A stretch of DNA of 18,192 bases from Ga0077555 sp031406575. GTDB lineage: Bacteria; Pseudomonadota; Alphaproteobacteria; Rhizobiales; Hyphomicrobiaceae. Both the position numbers and the translations under genes were made by a program. This document shows positions 1 through 7,396 of the stretch, one piece after another; within the stretch, counting starts at the first letter, position 1; every line of letters starts with the position of its first letter. The notes under the pieces are model-generated. The model did no database searches and was not told where the DNA came from. It saw nothing but the letters and a program-made list of their open reading frames with translations. Location of the stretch: contig JANOHP010000218.1 of NCBI GenBank assembly GCA_031406575.1, positions 1 through 18,192 on the forward strand, written 5' to 3'.

Positions 1-309
1 GCTGGAGCGCTCGATTCGTGCTCGTAGGCGAGGATGGAGGCCATCGCGTGAGGTCAGATCCACCTTTCTGCCAAGCATCTCTTCGAAAACATCCCGGAGC
101 CTGAACAGCTCGACGAAGCCGAACGTGCTGTTCGGGTCGTAGTCGATGAATAAATCGATGTCACTTTCAGGCGTCAGCTCGTCCCGAGCAGCGGACCCGA
201 ACAGGAATAGTGCGGTTGCACCCAACGCCACGATAGCGGGCGCATGCGCGCGAAGGCGATCGAGCGCCTCGCCCCGCGTGTCGACCCGATCGCGTGTCGC
301 AACCGTCAT
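1..309 (-). CDS. MntA-like minimal nucleotidyltransferase (partial, 3' end beyond the left edge)
   Basis: The first 103 codons read from ATG at 309 to the window edge without a stop. Residues 38-52 carry GS, then ten residues, then DID, which is the GSX10DXD signature of MNT-domain nucleotidyltransferases. A segment like VFEEMLGRKVDL follows, typical of the second half of this fold. Known members of the MntA group act as antitoxins that AMPylate or neutralise a HEPN-domain partner encoded next to them. A partner would lie left of position 1 and cannot be seen. The gene starts just after the FadJ-type gene. An in-frame GTG at 316-318 would overlap that gene's TGA by four bases, which would suggest translational coupling. 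A purine-rich GAGAGGA lies directly against the ATG, too close for an ideal ribosome site, so the GTG is a real alternative. Family assignment is firm; an antitoxin role is inference. Confidence 0.82.
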   Translation of the reverse strand, partial: MTVATRDRVDTRGEALDRLRAHAPAIVALGATALFLFGSAARDELTPESDIDLFIDYDPNSTFGFVELFRLRDVFEEMLGRKVDLTSRDGLHPRLRARIERSS

Positions 310-314
310 TCCTC

Positions 315-2333
315 TCACTCCGCCGCCGCCGCAGAAACGCTGCTGGTCATCGTGTTCGATCCGAGACTCGCCTTGTAATGTAACGGCCCACCCCTGAAAG
401 GCGCAAATCCGGTGCCGAAGATGACGCCGGCGTCGACGAGGTCGCCGCTCTCGACGATTTTTTCGTCGCGACAGCGTTCACATTCGGCGATGAGCGGCGC
501 GACGAGATCGCGGCCCAGTTGCTCCAAGCCGGTGCGATCGAGGGGCTTGTCCGATTTCACCGGCTTGTCGCCTTTCCAGACGTAGAAGCCTTCGCCGGAT
601 TTCTTGCCGAGCTTGCCGGCTTGGACGAGGCGTTCGAGGCGCGAGCCGTCACCGGAGAATTTCAGGATTTGGCCGACGTGGGCGCAGACATCCAGGCCGA
701 CGGTATCGGCCAGCTCAATTGGCCCCATCGGCATGCCGAAGGTGCGGGCGGCCTCGTCGATGCGCTCCGGGGAGTCGCCCTGCTCGAGGCGCGCCATGGC
801 TTGCATCATGTAGGGAGCGAGCACGCGATTGACGAGGAATCCCGGGCAGCTCGCGACGATGATGGGGAATTTCTCGATTGCGGTGACGAAGGCGCAGGCT
901 TTGCGCACATCGTCCTCGCGGCTGGAGCGGCCACGGATGACCTCGACGAGCGGCATCTGTGCGACGGGATTGAAAAAGTGGATGCCGACGAGGCGACCGG
1001 GATCGGCCAAGGCGCTGGCGATATCCTCGATCATGATCGACGACGTGTTTGTTGCCATGACGGCGCCGAGCTTGAGTTTGCCTTCGAGGCCTTTGAAGAG
1101 AGCCTGCTTCAAGGCGACATCTTCTTTGATGGCTTCGATGACGAAATCGGCGCGGGAAATGTTGACGCCGTGCGGGTCGGCGATGAGGCGCGCTTTAGCG
1201 GCGTCGCGGGTGGCGCGGGTGCGGAAGCGGCGCGAGAAGAGTTTCTTCTGAGCCTCGATGCCCTTGGCGATCTGCGCTTCGGATATATCCTGCAGCGACA
1301 CCTCCATGCCGGCCGCGACACACCAGCCGGCAATGTCGGCGCCCATGACGCCCGCGCCGATGACGTGCACGCGCAGCGGTTTGAACGCGAGGTCTTTCGG
1401 CGCCTGTGCTTTCAGCATTTCGGACAGGTGGAACACGCGGCGCAAATTTTTCGAAGTGTCACCGACCATCAACGGCGCAAATGCGCGCGTTTCTGCGGCC
1501 TTCATCGTGTCGAGGTTGCCGCCGGTTTTCTCGAAGAGATCGATGAGACGATAGGGGGCTGGATAGTGGTCGGGGCGCGCTTTCTTCATCGCCTCGGCGC
1601 GCATGCGAGATGCTAGGAGGCCGCGCACGGGCCACTGGCGTAATATGTCCTTCCACCAGGGCGCGGTGCGTGCGCGACGCTTGCGCTCGATGGCTTTGCG
1701 CACGGCCCAGGGGAGGTTTTCGGGACCGGGCACGAGCTCGTCGACGAGGTTCATGCCGCGTGCCGCACCCGAGCGGATCATCGATCCGGTCAGCATGATC
1801 TGCATGGCCGACAGGGGGCCGGATTGGCGGATCGAGCGCCATGTGCCGTTGAAGCCGGGGAAGATGCCGAGGCGGACCTCGGGAAAACCCAATCTCGTCG
1901 CATCGTCGCGCGTAGCGATGCGCCAGTGGCAGGCGAGCGCCAGTTCCAGGCCGCCGCCCAGGCAGAAGCCGTGAATACCGCAGACGACGGGGACGGGCAG
2001 CGCTTCGAGGCGGTCGAGCATGCCCAGCACGGGCGTGATGCCCGCGATGACATCGGCTTCGGTACGAAGCTGGTCGAACTCGCGAACGTCGGCGCCGACG
2101 ATGAAGCCCTTTTCCTTTCCCGACAAAATGCCGAGACCGCGAATGGACTTGTCGCGCGCGCCCTTTTCGACGGCTTCGACGATTGTGCCGAATTCCTCCA
2201 GCGGGCGGCGGCCGAGCGCGTTCTGACTTTCATCTTTGCGATCGAAGATGGCCCAGGCGATGGCCTGCTCGTCGATCGAAAAGCGCCAGTCTTGAAGCGC
2301 GGTCACAGGGGGAAGCGACAGAGTTTGGGTCAT
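315..2333 (-). CDS. fadJ: FadJ/FadB-type enoyl-CoA hydratase / 3-hydroxyacyl-CoA dehydrogenase
   Basis: This bifunctional beta-oxidation enzyme hydrates trans-2-enoyl-CoA and then oxidises the L-3-hydroxyacyl-CoA with NAD+. The N-terminal crotonase domain spans roughly residues 15-200. It has the oxyanion-hole stretch HGFCLGGGLELALAC and a second acidic motif GFPEVRLGIFPG, matching the two catalytic glutamates of FadB. The NAD-binding domain begins near residue 325 with HVIGAGVMGADIAG. It carries the TNTSSI and HFFNP motifs that hold the catalytic serine and histidine, and a C-terminal 3HCDH domain follows. At 672 residues it is slightly shorter than E. coli FadJ (about 714). I chose ATG 2333 over the upstream TTG at 2348 because GGGGA at 2342-2346 is a well-spaced ribosome site for it. 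It lies 31 bases downstream of the LURP-one gene and probably in one transcript with it and fadE. FadJ versus FadB cannot be settled from sequence alone. Confidence 0.93.
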   Translation of the reverse strand: MTQTLSLPPVTALQDWRFSIDEQAIAWAIFDRKDESQNALGRRPLEEFGTIVEAVEKGARDKSIRGLGILSGKEKGFIVGADVREFDQLRTEADVIAGITPVLGMLDRLEALPVPVVCGIHGFCLGGGLELALACHWRIATRDDATRLGFPEVRLGIFPGFNGTWRSIRQSGPLSAMQIMLTGSMIRSGAARGMNLVDELVPGPENLPWAVRKAIERKRRARTAPWWKDILRQWPVRGLLASRMRAEAMKKARPDHYPAPYRLIDLFEKTGGNLDTMKAAETRAFAPLMVGDTSKNLRRVFHLSEMLKAQAPKDLAFKPLRVHVIGAGVMGADIAGWCVAAGMEVSLQDISEAQIAKGIEAQKKLFSRRFRTRATRDAAKARLIADPHGVNISRADFVIEAIKEDVALKQALFKGLEGKLKLGAVMATNTSSIMIEDIASALADPGRLVGIHFFNPVAQMPLVEVIRGRSSREDDVRKACAFVTAIEKFPIIVASCPGFLVNRVLAPYMMQAMARLEQGDSPERIDEAARTFGMPMGPIELADTVGLDVCAHVGQILKFSGDGSRLERLVQAGKLGKKSGEGFYVWKGDKPVKSDKPLDRTGLEQLGRDLVAPLIAECERCRDEKIVESGDLVDAGVIFGTGFAPFRGGPLHYKASLGSNTMTSSVSAAAAE

Positions 2334-2364
2334 CGGCGAAGTCCCCAATTCATGGTTGACATGA

Positions 2365-2949
2365 TCAACCCCGCTGGCGTTCGAGAAGCACCATCATCAT
2401 GATACTGAGCAGGACACATTCTTGCTCCTCGGGCGTGATGTCGGCCAGTTTTTCCACGGCGAACGTGCTCTCGAGAAAAGAGCGGTGCTTGGTGACTTTC
2501 AGGGCCATCTGATCATCGAATCTGGTCACGTTGTAGACCGGGTTCAAGAAGTAGCCGGTGAAGAGTCCGACAACGGGAATTTCACCGATCAGAAGGTCGA
2601 GGAAGCGAACGAGGGCGCTGGCTTCTTGGATTTGGAAGACCTGTTCATCGCCCATCCAGACTTCGTAGTGAGCGCGCCAGAGTGAGCGAGCGCCGCGTCG
2701 GCGAATGGTGCCGATCTCTTGGCCGGCGACGTTGGTCAGATGGTAGTTGGCGCTCCAGTCGATGATGCGGTCGGCGTTGATCTTGTAGAGCTCGGTCGCC
2801 TCGGATTCGTCGGCGAAGACCGTCACCGCTTCGCGGAAGGCAAAGAGCTTCTGGCGCACGAAGCCGACCGATTGCCCGTCCGCATCGGTGACGTAGAGCT
2901 TGGGCGCCAGTGTGAGGATCTTGAAGGTGATGTTGATGGGGAATTGCAT
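2365..2949 (-). CDS. LURP-one-related (scramblase-like) protein
   Basis: This 194-residue protein resembles the LURP-one-related family, a Tubby/phospholipid-scramblase-like beta-barrel fold around a central hydrophobic helix. The most telling stretch is residues 55-98: YKINADRIIDWSANYHL, then a glycine turn, then IGTIRRRGARSLWRAHYEVW. A hydrophobic segment follows near residues 118-137 (LIGEIPVVGLFTGYFLNPVY), and the C-terminus is hydrophobic too. There is no signal peptide. The ATG at 2949 has GAGGG a few bases upstream. The gene sits between fadE (49-base gap) and fadJ (31-base gap) on the same strand, so co-expression with beta-oxidation is likely. Family members have no agreed enzymatic role in bacteria. 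A lipid-binding or membrane-associated role is my inference from the fold and context. Confidence 0.72.
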   Translation of the reverse strand: MQFPINITFKILTLAPKLYVTDADGQSVGFVRQKLFAFREAVTVFADESEATELYKINADRIIDWSANYHLTNVAGQEIGTIRRRGARSLWRAHYEVWMGDEQVFQIQEASALVRFLDLLIGEIPVVGLFTGYFLNPVYNVTRFDDQMALKVTKHRSFLESTFAVEKLADITPEEQECVLLSIMMMVLLERQRG

Positions 2950-2998
2950 TCAAGCCCTCGTTGGACGTTCATTGCTCTCAATGGTGGCAGGCACAGTC

Positions 2999-5536
2999 CT
3001 ACTCTTGGGCCGGCGCCGGTTTCGGTAGGCTACCGCGACTTCGCCGTGCGCGCTGGGCCGCAGGTTGGGCGTTGTGGCCGGCGGCCATGTAGGTGGGCTC
3101 GACTTCGGCCGGGTCGAAGTGGTCGACGGCGATGACGCGCTCCGTGAGCGCCTCGACCTCGCGAAGTTGAGCGGCTTCGGCTTCGGTGAGCACGCCTTTG
3201 GCGGCGGCGTCGCCGATCCAGTCGTTGCCGTGGTAGCGGCGCACGGTTCCGGCCCGGATCGCGCGATCGAGTTTGCGTTCCGCCTCCTCGGCAGCGATCA
3301 CCTTCTCCATGGTGACTTCCAGAAGGCCTGTCGGGTCGTTGGGGTCTTTGGAGACGTAGATGTAGCGGGTCAGCCGATCGCGCACGTCGCCGGGTTCCGT
3401 GACGAGCCGCACGCAGGTGGAGCCCAGGCGGTCGCTGGCGGGCTTGAAGCGGCGGCCGAGTGGCAGCACGACAGCACGCATGAGACCGCGCACGACGACG
3501 TGGGGAAAATTGTCGATGGCCCCGGATAGGGCTTCCTCGAAGCGGTGCAGGCCATTGCGGGCGCACAGCTCGACGATGGGTCGGTCGGCGGCGGGGCGGC
3601 CGTCGTCCTCGTAGCGCTTGAGGACGCAGGCCAGCAGGTAGAGTTCCGACAGCGCGTCGGCCATGCGACCGGTGAGCTTCTGCTTGGTTTTGAGGCCACC
3701 GCCGAGCATCGCCACCATCAGGTCGGCGACGAAGGCGAAGCTGTGCGACGTGCGCCAGAGCTGGCGATACCATTCGGCCGACGTGCCGGCTTCGTCGGGG
3801 GCATTCCCAAAGCGGCCGCCGGTGACGTTGTGGAAGAACGCGCCGAAGCCGTTCGACAGGGAGAAGGCAATGTGACCGCTGAAGGCGGCATCGAAAGCGT
3901 CGAGGCCTCGCTCGCGGTCGGCGTCCTGGCAGGCCTGGATTTCCTTGTAGAGGTAGGGATGAGAGCGCAGGGCGCCTTGCGCGAACGTGATCAGCGAGCG
4001 CGTCAGGATGTTGGCACCTTCGACGGTGATGCCGACGGGGACCATCTGGTAGGCCGATTGCAGGTAGTTGGTGGGGCCATCGCAGATGCCGCGACCGCCG
4101 TGCAAGTCCATCGCGTCGTTGACGGCGCGGCGCATGCGCTCGGTCGACTGATATTTCATGATGGCCGAGATGACCGAGGGGCGTTCGCCCCGGCTGACCA
4201 TGGCGGCCGTGACGGCGCGGCCCGCTTCGTTGACGTATGCAGTTTCAACGAGCCGGGCGAGGGGTTCTTCGAGGCCTTCCATGCGCGAGATCGGCAGGCC
4301 GAACTGGCGGCGGATGCGGCCGTAGGCGGTGGAAAAACGCAGCATCGCCTTGGCGCCGGCCGCGCCCGATGAGGGCAGCGAGATGGCGCGTCCAGCGGCG
4401 AGGCATTCCATCAGCATGCGCCAGCCGTTGCCGGCCATCTTCTCGCCGCCGATGACCCAATCGATGGGGATGAAGACGTCCTTGCCCCAGTTGGGACCAT
4501 TGGGGAACGCAGCGCCCGAGGGCAGGTGGCGGCGGCCGATATTGACGCCGGGGTGCGTGGCCGGGATGAGCGCCAGCGTGATGCCGACCTCGTCGGTTTT
4601 GCCGAGTAGACGGTCTGGATCGAACAAGTAAAAGGCCAAGCCGACGAGCGTCGCGTTTGGCCCCAGCGTGATGTAGCGCTTGTCCCAGGACAGGCGGATG
4701 CCGAGGGTGTCGCGGCCCTCGTGCTGGCCCCGCGTGACGTAGCCGACGTCGCGCATGGTTGCAGCGTCTGAGCCCGAGGTAGGGCCGGTGAGCGAGAAGC
4801 AGGGGACTTCGAGCCCCTTGGCGAGGCGCGGCAGATAGTGGTGCTTTTGTTCGTTGGTGCCGTATTTCTCGATCAGTTCGCCGGGGCCGAGGGAATTGGG
4901 CACCATCACGATCGTGACGACATCGGCCGAGCGCGAAGCGATTTTGCCCAGGATCAGCGATTGCGCCTGGGGCGAGAACCCCAAGCCGCCGTGGGTTTTG
5001 GAGATCAGCATGCCCAAGAAGCCGTGGGATTTCACGAAATCCCAGATGCTCTCGGGGATCTTCTTTTGGGTGTGGCGAACCTGCCAATCGTCGATCATGC
5101 CACACAGTTCGTGGGTGGGACCGTCGAGGAACGCTTGCTCTTCAGCCGTGAGGATGACGGGAGGGACGGCGCGCAGGCGCGCCCAATCGGGGCGGCCGGC
5201 GAAGAGTTCTGCGTCGAAACCAATGGTGCCGGCTTCGAGAGCCTGGGCTTCGGTGTCGGAGACCTTGGGGAGGATGCGGCGGATGGCGTCGAAAGCTGGT
5301 TCGACCAGCAACTGGCGGTGCAGCGCGGGGATCGAGAGAGCCGCGAGCACGACGACGGGCAGCCACACCATGGCGCCGAATAAGCCGCTGGGCCGTGGGA
5401 ATTGGGTCAGTCCGGCCGACTGCCATAGAACGATGGCGATGGCTCCGGCCAGGGCCCAGGCCCACAGCGGAGCGCGGCGCATGGCGAGGGTGAAGACCGC
5501 ACCCGTGCACGCTGCCAGAAAGATCAGCTCAGCCAT
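2999..5536 (-). CDS. fadE: FadE-type long-chain acyl-CoA dehydrogenase
   Basis: FadE catalyses the first, FAD-dependent step of beta-oxidation, acyl-CoA to trans-2-enoyl-CoA, passing electrons to ETF. The 845-residue length fits the large FadE type (E. coli 814) rather than ordinary 380-residue dehydrogenases. Residues 1-70 are hydrophobic, with two or three probable membrane segments, as in E. coli FadE. The acyl-CoA dehydrogenase core follows: an N-terminal helical domain near 130-235, a mid-domain motif CFSLTGPTSGSDAA, and a helical domain with the GGRGICDGPTNYLQSAYQMV region followed by VEGANILTR, whose glutamate fits the catalytic base position. The last 300 residues match the FadE-specific C-terminal domain (DUF1974). 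ATG 5536 has AGGAGA seven bases upstream. It is the first gene of the minus-strand cluster and lies divergent from the cytochrome c gene. Confidence 0.93.
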   Translation of the reverse strand: MAELIFLAACTGAVFTLAMRRAPLWAWALAGAIAIVLWQSAGLTQFPRPSGLFGAMVWLPVVVLAALSIPALHRQLLVEPAFDAIRRILPKVSDTEAQALEAGTIGFDAELFAGRPDWARLRAVPPVILTAEEQAFLDGPTHELCGMIDDWQVRHTQKKIPESIWDFVKSHGFLGMLISKTHGGLGFSPQAQSLILGKIASRSADVVTIVMVPNSLGPGELIEKYGTNEQKHHYLPRLAKGLEVPCFSLTGPTSGSDAATMRDVGYVTRGQHEGRDTLGIRLSWDKRYITLGPNATLVGLAFYLFDPDRLLGKTDEVGITLALIPATHPGVNIGRRHLPSGAAFPNGPNWGKDVFIPIDWVIGGEKMAGNGWRMLMECLAAGRAISLPSSGAAGAKAMLRFSTAYGRIRRQFGLPISRMEGLEEPLARLVETAYVNEAGRAVTAAMVSRGERPSVISAIMKYQSTERMRRAVNDAMDLHGGRGICDGPTNYLQSAYQMVPVGITVEGANILTRSLITFAQGALRSHPYLYKEIQACQDADRERGLDAFDAAFSGHIAFSLSNGFGAFFHNVTGGRFGNAPDEAGTSAEWYRQLWRTSHSFAFVADLMVAMLGGGLKTKQKLTGRMADALSELYLLACVLKRYEDDGRPAADRPIVELCARNGLHRFEEALSGAIDNFPHVVVRGLMRAVVLPLGRRFKPASDRLGSTCVRLVTEPGDVRDRLTRYIYVSKDPNDPTGLLEVTMEKVIAAEEAERKLDRAIRAGTVRRYHGNDWIGDAAAKGVLTEAEAAQLREVEALTERVIAVDHFDPAEVEPTYMAAGHNAQPAAQRARRSRGSLPKPAPAQE

Positions 5537-5685
5537 GACCGCTTCTCCTCGAGCCCTCGATGGGCGGATATTGAACGAGTAGCATTAACGTCGGTTTACT
5601 CTGTTATCGGTGTCGGGGCGGTATTGCCTCGAATGCTGCGGGCAGTTTATGCCATTACGCGCTGACGGGGATAAATAGGCATACC

Positions 5686-5707
5686 AATTCCGGCTTTCAC
5701 CGGATTT
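5686..5707. promoter_or_regulatory. Dyad AATTCCGG-N6-CCGGATTT between fadE and cytochrome c
   Basis: The two eight-base arms at 5686-5693 and 5700-5707 are inverted copies with one mismatch, separated by CTTTCA. The dyad lies in the roughly 200-base divergent region between fadE and the cytochrome gene, 26 bases before the cytochrome ATG. It could be an operator for either gene or a hairpin in the cytochrome leader. No known binding motif was recognised. Confidence 0.4.
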
Positions 5708-5733
5708 GGGGCGCGAAGTTGGGGGCCGTGAAG

Positions 5734-6081
5734 ATGGGAATATGGAGTTTGCGGCGTGGATGGGCGATGACCCTGGTCCTGGTGGGGCTATCGGGTGCTT
5801 GGCCGCACTCGGCGGGGGCAGAAGGTGCCAAATCCATGGCGCTGGGCCGCCACTTGGCGCGCGAGTGCAGCACCTGCCATCGCATCGACGGGGTGGACAA
5901 CGGCATCCCCTCGATCACCGGCTGGCTCGCTGACGCGTTCATCGAGACGATGGATTATTACCGCACCGGCGCGCGCCCCAATCAGGCGATGGCCTCCGTG
6001 GCGCAGTCCCTGAGCGATGATGAGCTTCGCGCGCTGGCGCTGTATTACGGCTCGCTGCCCAAGCCTGGCCGGAAGAGGTGA
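5734..6081 (+). CDS. Small exported class I cytochrome c
   Basis: The 115-residue product has a basic, then hydrophobic N-terminus (RRGWAMTLVLVGLSGAW) ending in a likely signal-peptidase site after SAGA, near residue 29. The mature part of about 86 residues has one covalent haem site, CSTCH at residues 45-49. A methionine at residue 86, in RPNQAMASVAQSLSDDEL, is a good axial ligand candidate. The helix ending in ALALYYGSLP is typical of the C-terminus of small c-type cytochromes that end near this motif. It is probably a periplasmic electron carrier. ATG 5734 is preferred because GGGGG at 5721-5725 is eight bases upstream; TTG 5719 and GTG 5728 are in-frame alternatives. It is a single gene, divergent from fadE and convergent with trmB. 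Partner enzyme unknown. Confidence 0.85.
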   Translation: MGIWSLRRGWAMTLVLVGLSGAWPHSAGAEGAKSMALGRHLARECSTCHRIDGVDNGIPSITGWLADAFIETMDYYRTGARPNQAMASVAQSLSDDELRALALYYGSLPKPGRKR

Positions 6082-6090
6082 TCGGTCTTC

Positions 6091-7026
6091 CTACTGTTTC
6101 CCGGTCGAGCGCCCGCGAGAGCCGGGATCGCGTGGGGGAGGAGAGGTTCGACTGCGCCGTTGCTGTGATCCGCAGTTGGGAGCTGGACCTGTCATAATTT
6201 CCTTGCACCGCCGTGATCCCGGATGGCCACGCCACGGGCGCGGCCTCCGGGAAGCAGGGCAGGGAGGGGGCGTGGTGTCAGGCAAGCCAGTGGGGGCGCG
6301 CGGTGTTGGGAAATGGGGGGCGGCTACACCCCGTTCGAACTGGAGAAAGCAGCTCGTGCGGCCTTCGCGGTGGGCTTTTTGTTCGTAGCGGGTTTGGGGC
6401 CAGTCGCTGGGGCGGTGGCGCCAGTCGGCGGCGCTACGTGCCGTCCAATGAAGCTGGGGGACTTCGGCCAGCGCCATGAAGATGGTGCGCACATAGTCCG
6501 GGATATCGGTGCCAATACGTAGGGTGCCGCCGGGCTTCAGGACGCGCGCGATCATCGTGAGCGTGGCTGCGGACAGAAGACGGCGCTTCTGGTGCTTCTT
6601 TTTCGGCCAGGGGTCGGGGAACAGCACGAAAGCGCGCGCGATGCTGGCGGGTGGTAGCCAGCGCAACACCGCGCGGCCATCGTCGGGCCACAGGCGGATG
6701 TTGGCGAGGTGGTTGTCCTCGATGCCGGTCAGCACCTTGACCACGCCCTCTTCGAACGGTTCGCAGCCGATGAGGCCGACGTTCGGGTTGTGCTGAGCCT
6801 GCCAGAGCAAATGCTCACCACCGCCAAAGCCGATCTCGAGCCAAACCTCGCGCGCGCCGGGCGGGTAGAGGCTTGTCAGTGCCTCAGGCACGGGTGCGTC
6901 CAGGTTCAGGTTGAGGGTCGGCAACAGGTGCTCGAGCAACCCCGTCTGCCGCGCCGACAGTTTTCGACCGTGACGACGCCCGAAAGATCGCAGTTCAATA
7001 ATGTCGTCGGGGTCGGGGTGGGTCAC
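6091..7026 (-). CDS. trmB: tRNA (guanine-N7-)-methyltransferase TrmB with an apparent frameshifted, repeat-encoded C-terminal tail
   Basis: TrmB makes m7G46 in the variable loop of tRNAs using S-adenosylmethionine. From GTG 7026 the protein shows the family's opening SFGRRHGRKLS, the SAM-binding VWLEIGFGGGEHL, the hallmark FPDPWPKKKHQKRR, then LRIGTDIPDY and a C-terminal TRYEQKAHREGR...FLQFER. Family proteins stop right after this last motif (E. coli ends FERVK). Here the frame continues for about 80 low-complexity residues through palindromic repeats to a stop at 6091. A run of four C at 6329-6332 follows the FER codons on the plus strand. With one base fewer the frame would read FERV and stop at TAG (6324-6326), giving 233 residues, near the E. 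coli 239. Start is uncertain: no strong ribosome site precedes GTG 7026, and GTG 7086 is also open. Confidence 0.88.
   Translation of the reverse strand: MTHPDPDDIIELRSFGRRHGRKLSARQTGLLEHLLPTLNLNLDAPVPEALTSLYPPGAREVWLEIGFGGGEHLLWQAQHNPNVGLIGCEPFEEGVVKVLTGIEDNHLANIRLWPDDGRAVLRWLPPASIARAFVLFPDPWPKKKHQKRRLLSAATLTMIARVLKPGGTLRIGTDIPDYVRTIFMALAEVPQLHWTARSAADWRHRPSDWPQTRYEQKAHREGRTSCFLQFERGVAAPHFPTPRAPTGLPDTTPPPCPASRRPRPWRGHPGSRRCKEIMTGPAPNCGSQQRRSRTSPPPRDPGSRGRSTGKQ
6094..6132 (-). repeat. Palindromic intergenic repeat, copy A1
   Basis: On the minus strand this reads CGCGATCCCGGCTCTC, then a GC-rich middle, then CCGGGAAACAG. The ends GATCCCGG and CCGGGAA make it a hairpin. The same element occurs at 6205-6258, 11303-11356 and 11401-11454. 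A1 and A2 are inverted relative to each other, and both lie in the tail of the trmB frame. Confidence 0.6.
6205..6258 (+). repeat. Palindromic intergenic repeat, copy A2
   Basis: It reads GCACCGCCGTGATCCCGG, a GC-rich middle, then CCTCCGGGAAGCAG. It is a clear relative of 11303-11356 (opposite strand), which shares GCACCGCCGTGATCCCGG exactly. Paired with inverted copy A1, it lies between the convergent cytochrome and trmB genes and could serve as a transcription end for both. Confidence 0.65.
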
Positions 7027-7121
7027 GGGGTGTCCGAGGTCTTGCAACGAGGGTGCGTGCCGCGTGCTGCGTGCCGCGTGGTGCACGCGGCGCCGATGCG
7101 CTCGACAGCTCTACAATCTCA

Positions 7122-7151
7122 ACGTCATTCCCGCGACGGCGGGAACCCACG
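7122..7151 (+). repeat. 30-base palindromic repeat (left copy)
   Basis: It contains the perfect hairpin TTCCCGC-GACG-GCGGGAA followed by CCCACG. The whole 30-base stretch recurs without mismatch, inverted, at 7280-7309. This resembles widespread short intergenic hairpin repeats of the ATTCCC...GGGAAT kind. Confidence 0.85.
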
Positions 7152-7279
7152 GCTCTTCGAGGTGACACGAACGGGCGCATCAAAGCGCGACCGAACATCA
7201 TCGGCATTCAGCGCCCTATGTGCAGCGAATTCAGCGGGACGGGTGTGGCGAACACCACGTCGCGCGACCGACACCGTGT

Positions 7280-7309
7280 CGTGGGTTCCCGCCGTCGCGG
7301 GAATGACGT
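7280..7309 (-). repeat. 30-base palindromic repeat (right, inverted copy)
   Basis: Exact reverse complement of 7122-7151. The two copies bracket a 188-base unit with perfect 30-base terminal inversions, and each copy also folds into its own seven-base-pair hairpin. Confidence 0.85.
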
Positions 7310-7396
7310 GGAAAGGGAATTGCGCGAACCGCGCATGTCGAGTGCGCGGTCAGGAGTTCAAACTCGCGCCGTGATCGCGAGTGCAGCGTCTGGCCA

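Larger units (their letters stand above)
7027..7396. other. Intergenic region between trmB and the VOC gene
   Basis: No gene is supported in these 370 bases. The part nearest trmB holds short tandem-like runs built on GCGTGCTGCGTGCCGCGTG (about 7048-7081). The rest holds two inverted copies of a 30-base palindromic repeat with 128 bases of unremarkable sequence between them. Confidence 0.6.

Noticed and set aside
519..1616. Long plus-strand frame opposite the FadJ-type gene
   Set aside because: It is antisense to a strongly conserved enzyme, has no family character, and its length follows from high GC content and codon bias on the other strand.
2334..2348. TTG start five codons upstream for the FadJ-type gene
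   Set aside because: The GGGGA ribosome site lies within this stretch and is correctly spaced for ATG 2333.
3545..4372. Plus-strand frames opposite fadE
   Set aside because: Antisense shadow of a conserved gene; glycine/valine/aspartate-rich composition typical of mirrored GC-rich codons.
7122..7309. CRISPR array
   Set aside because: Only two copies, in opposite orientation and 128 bases apart, without regular spacing or cas genes.
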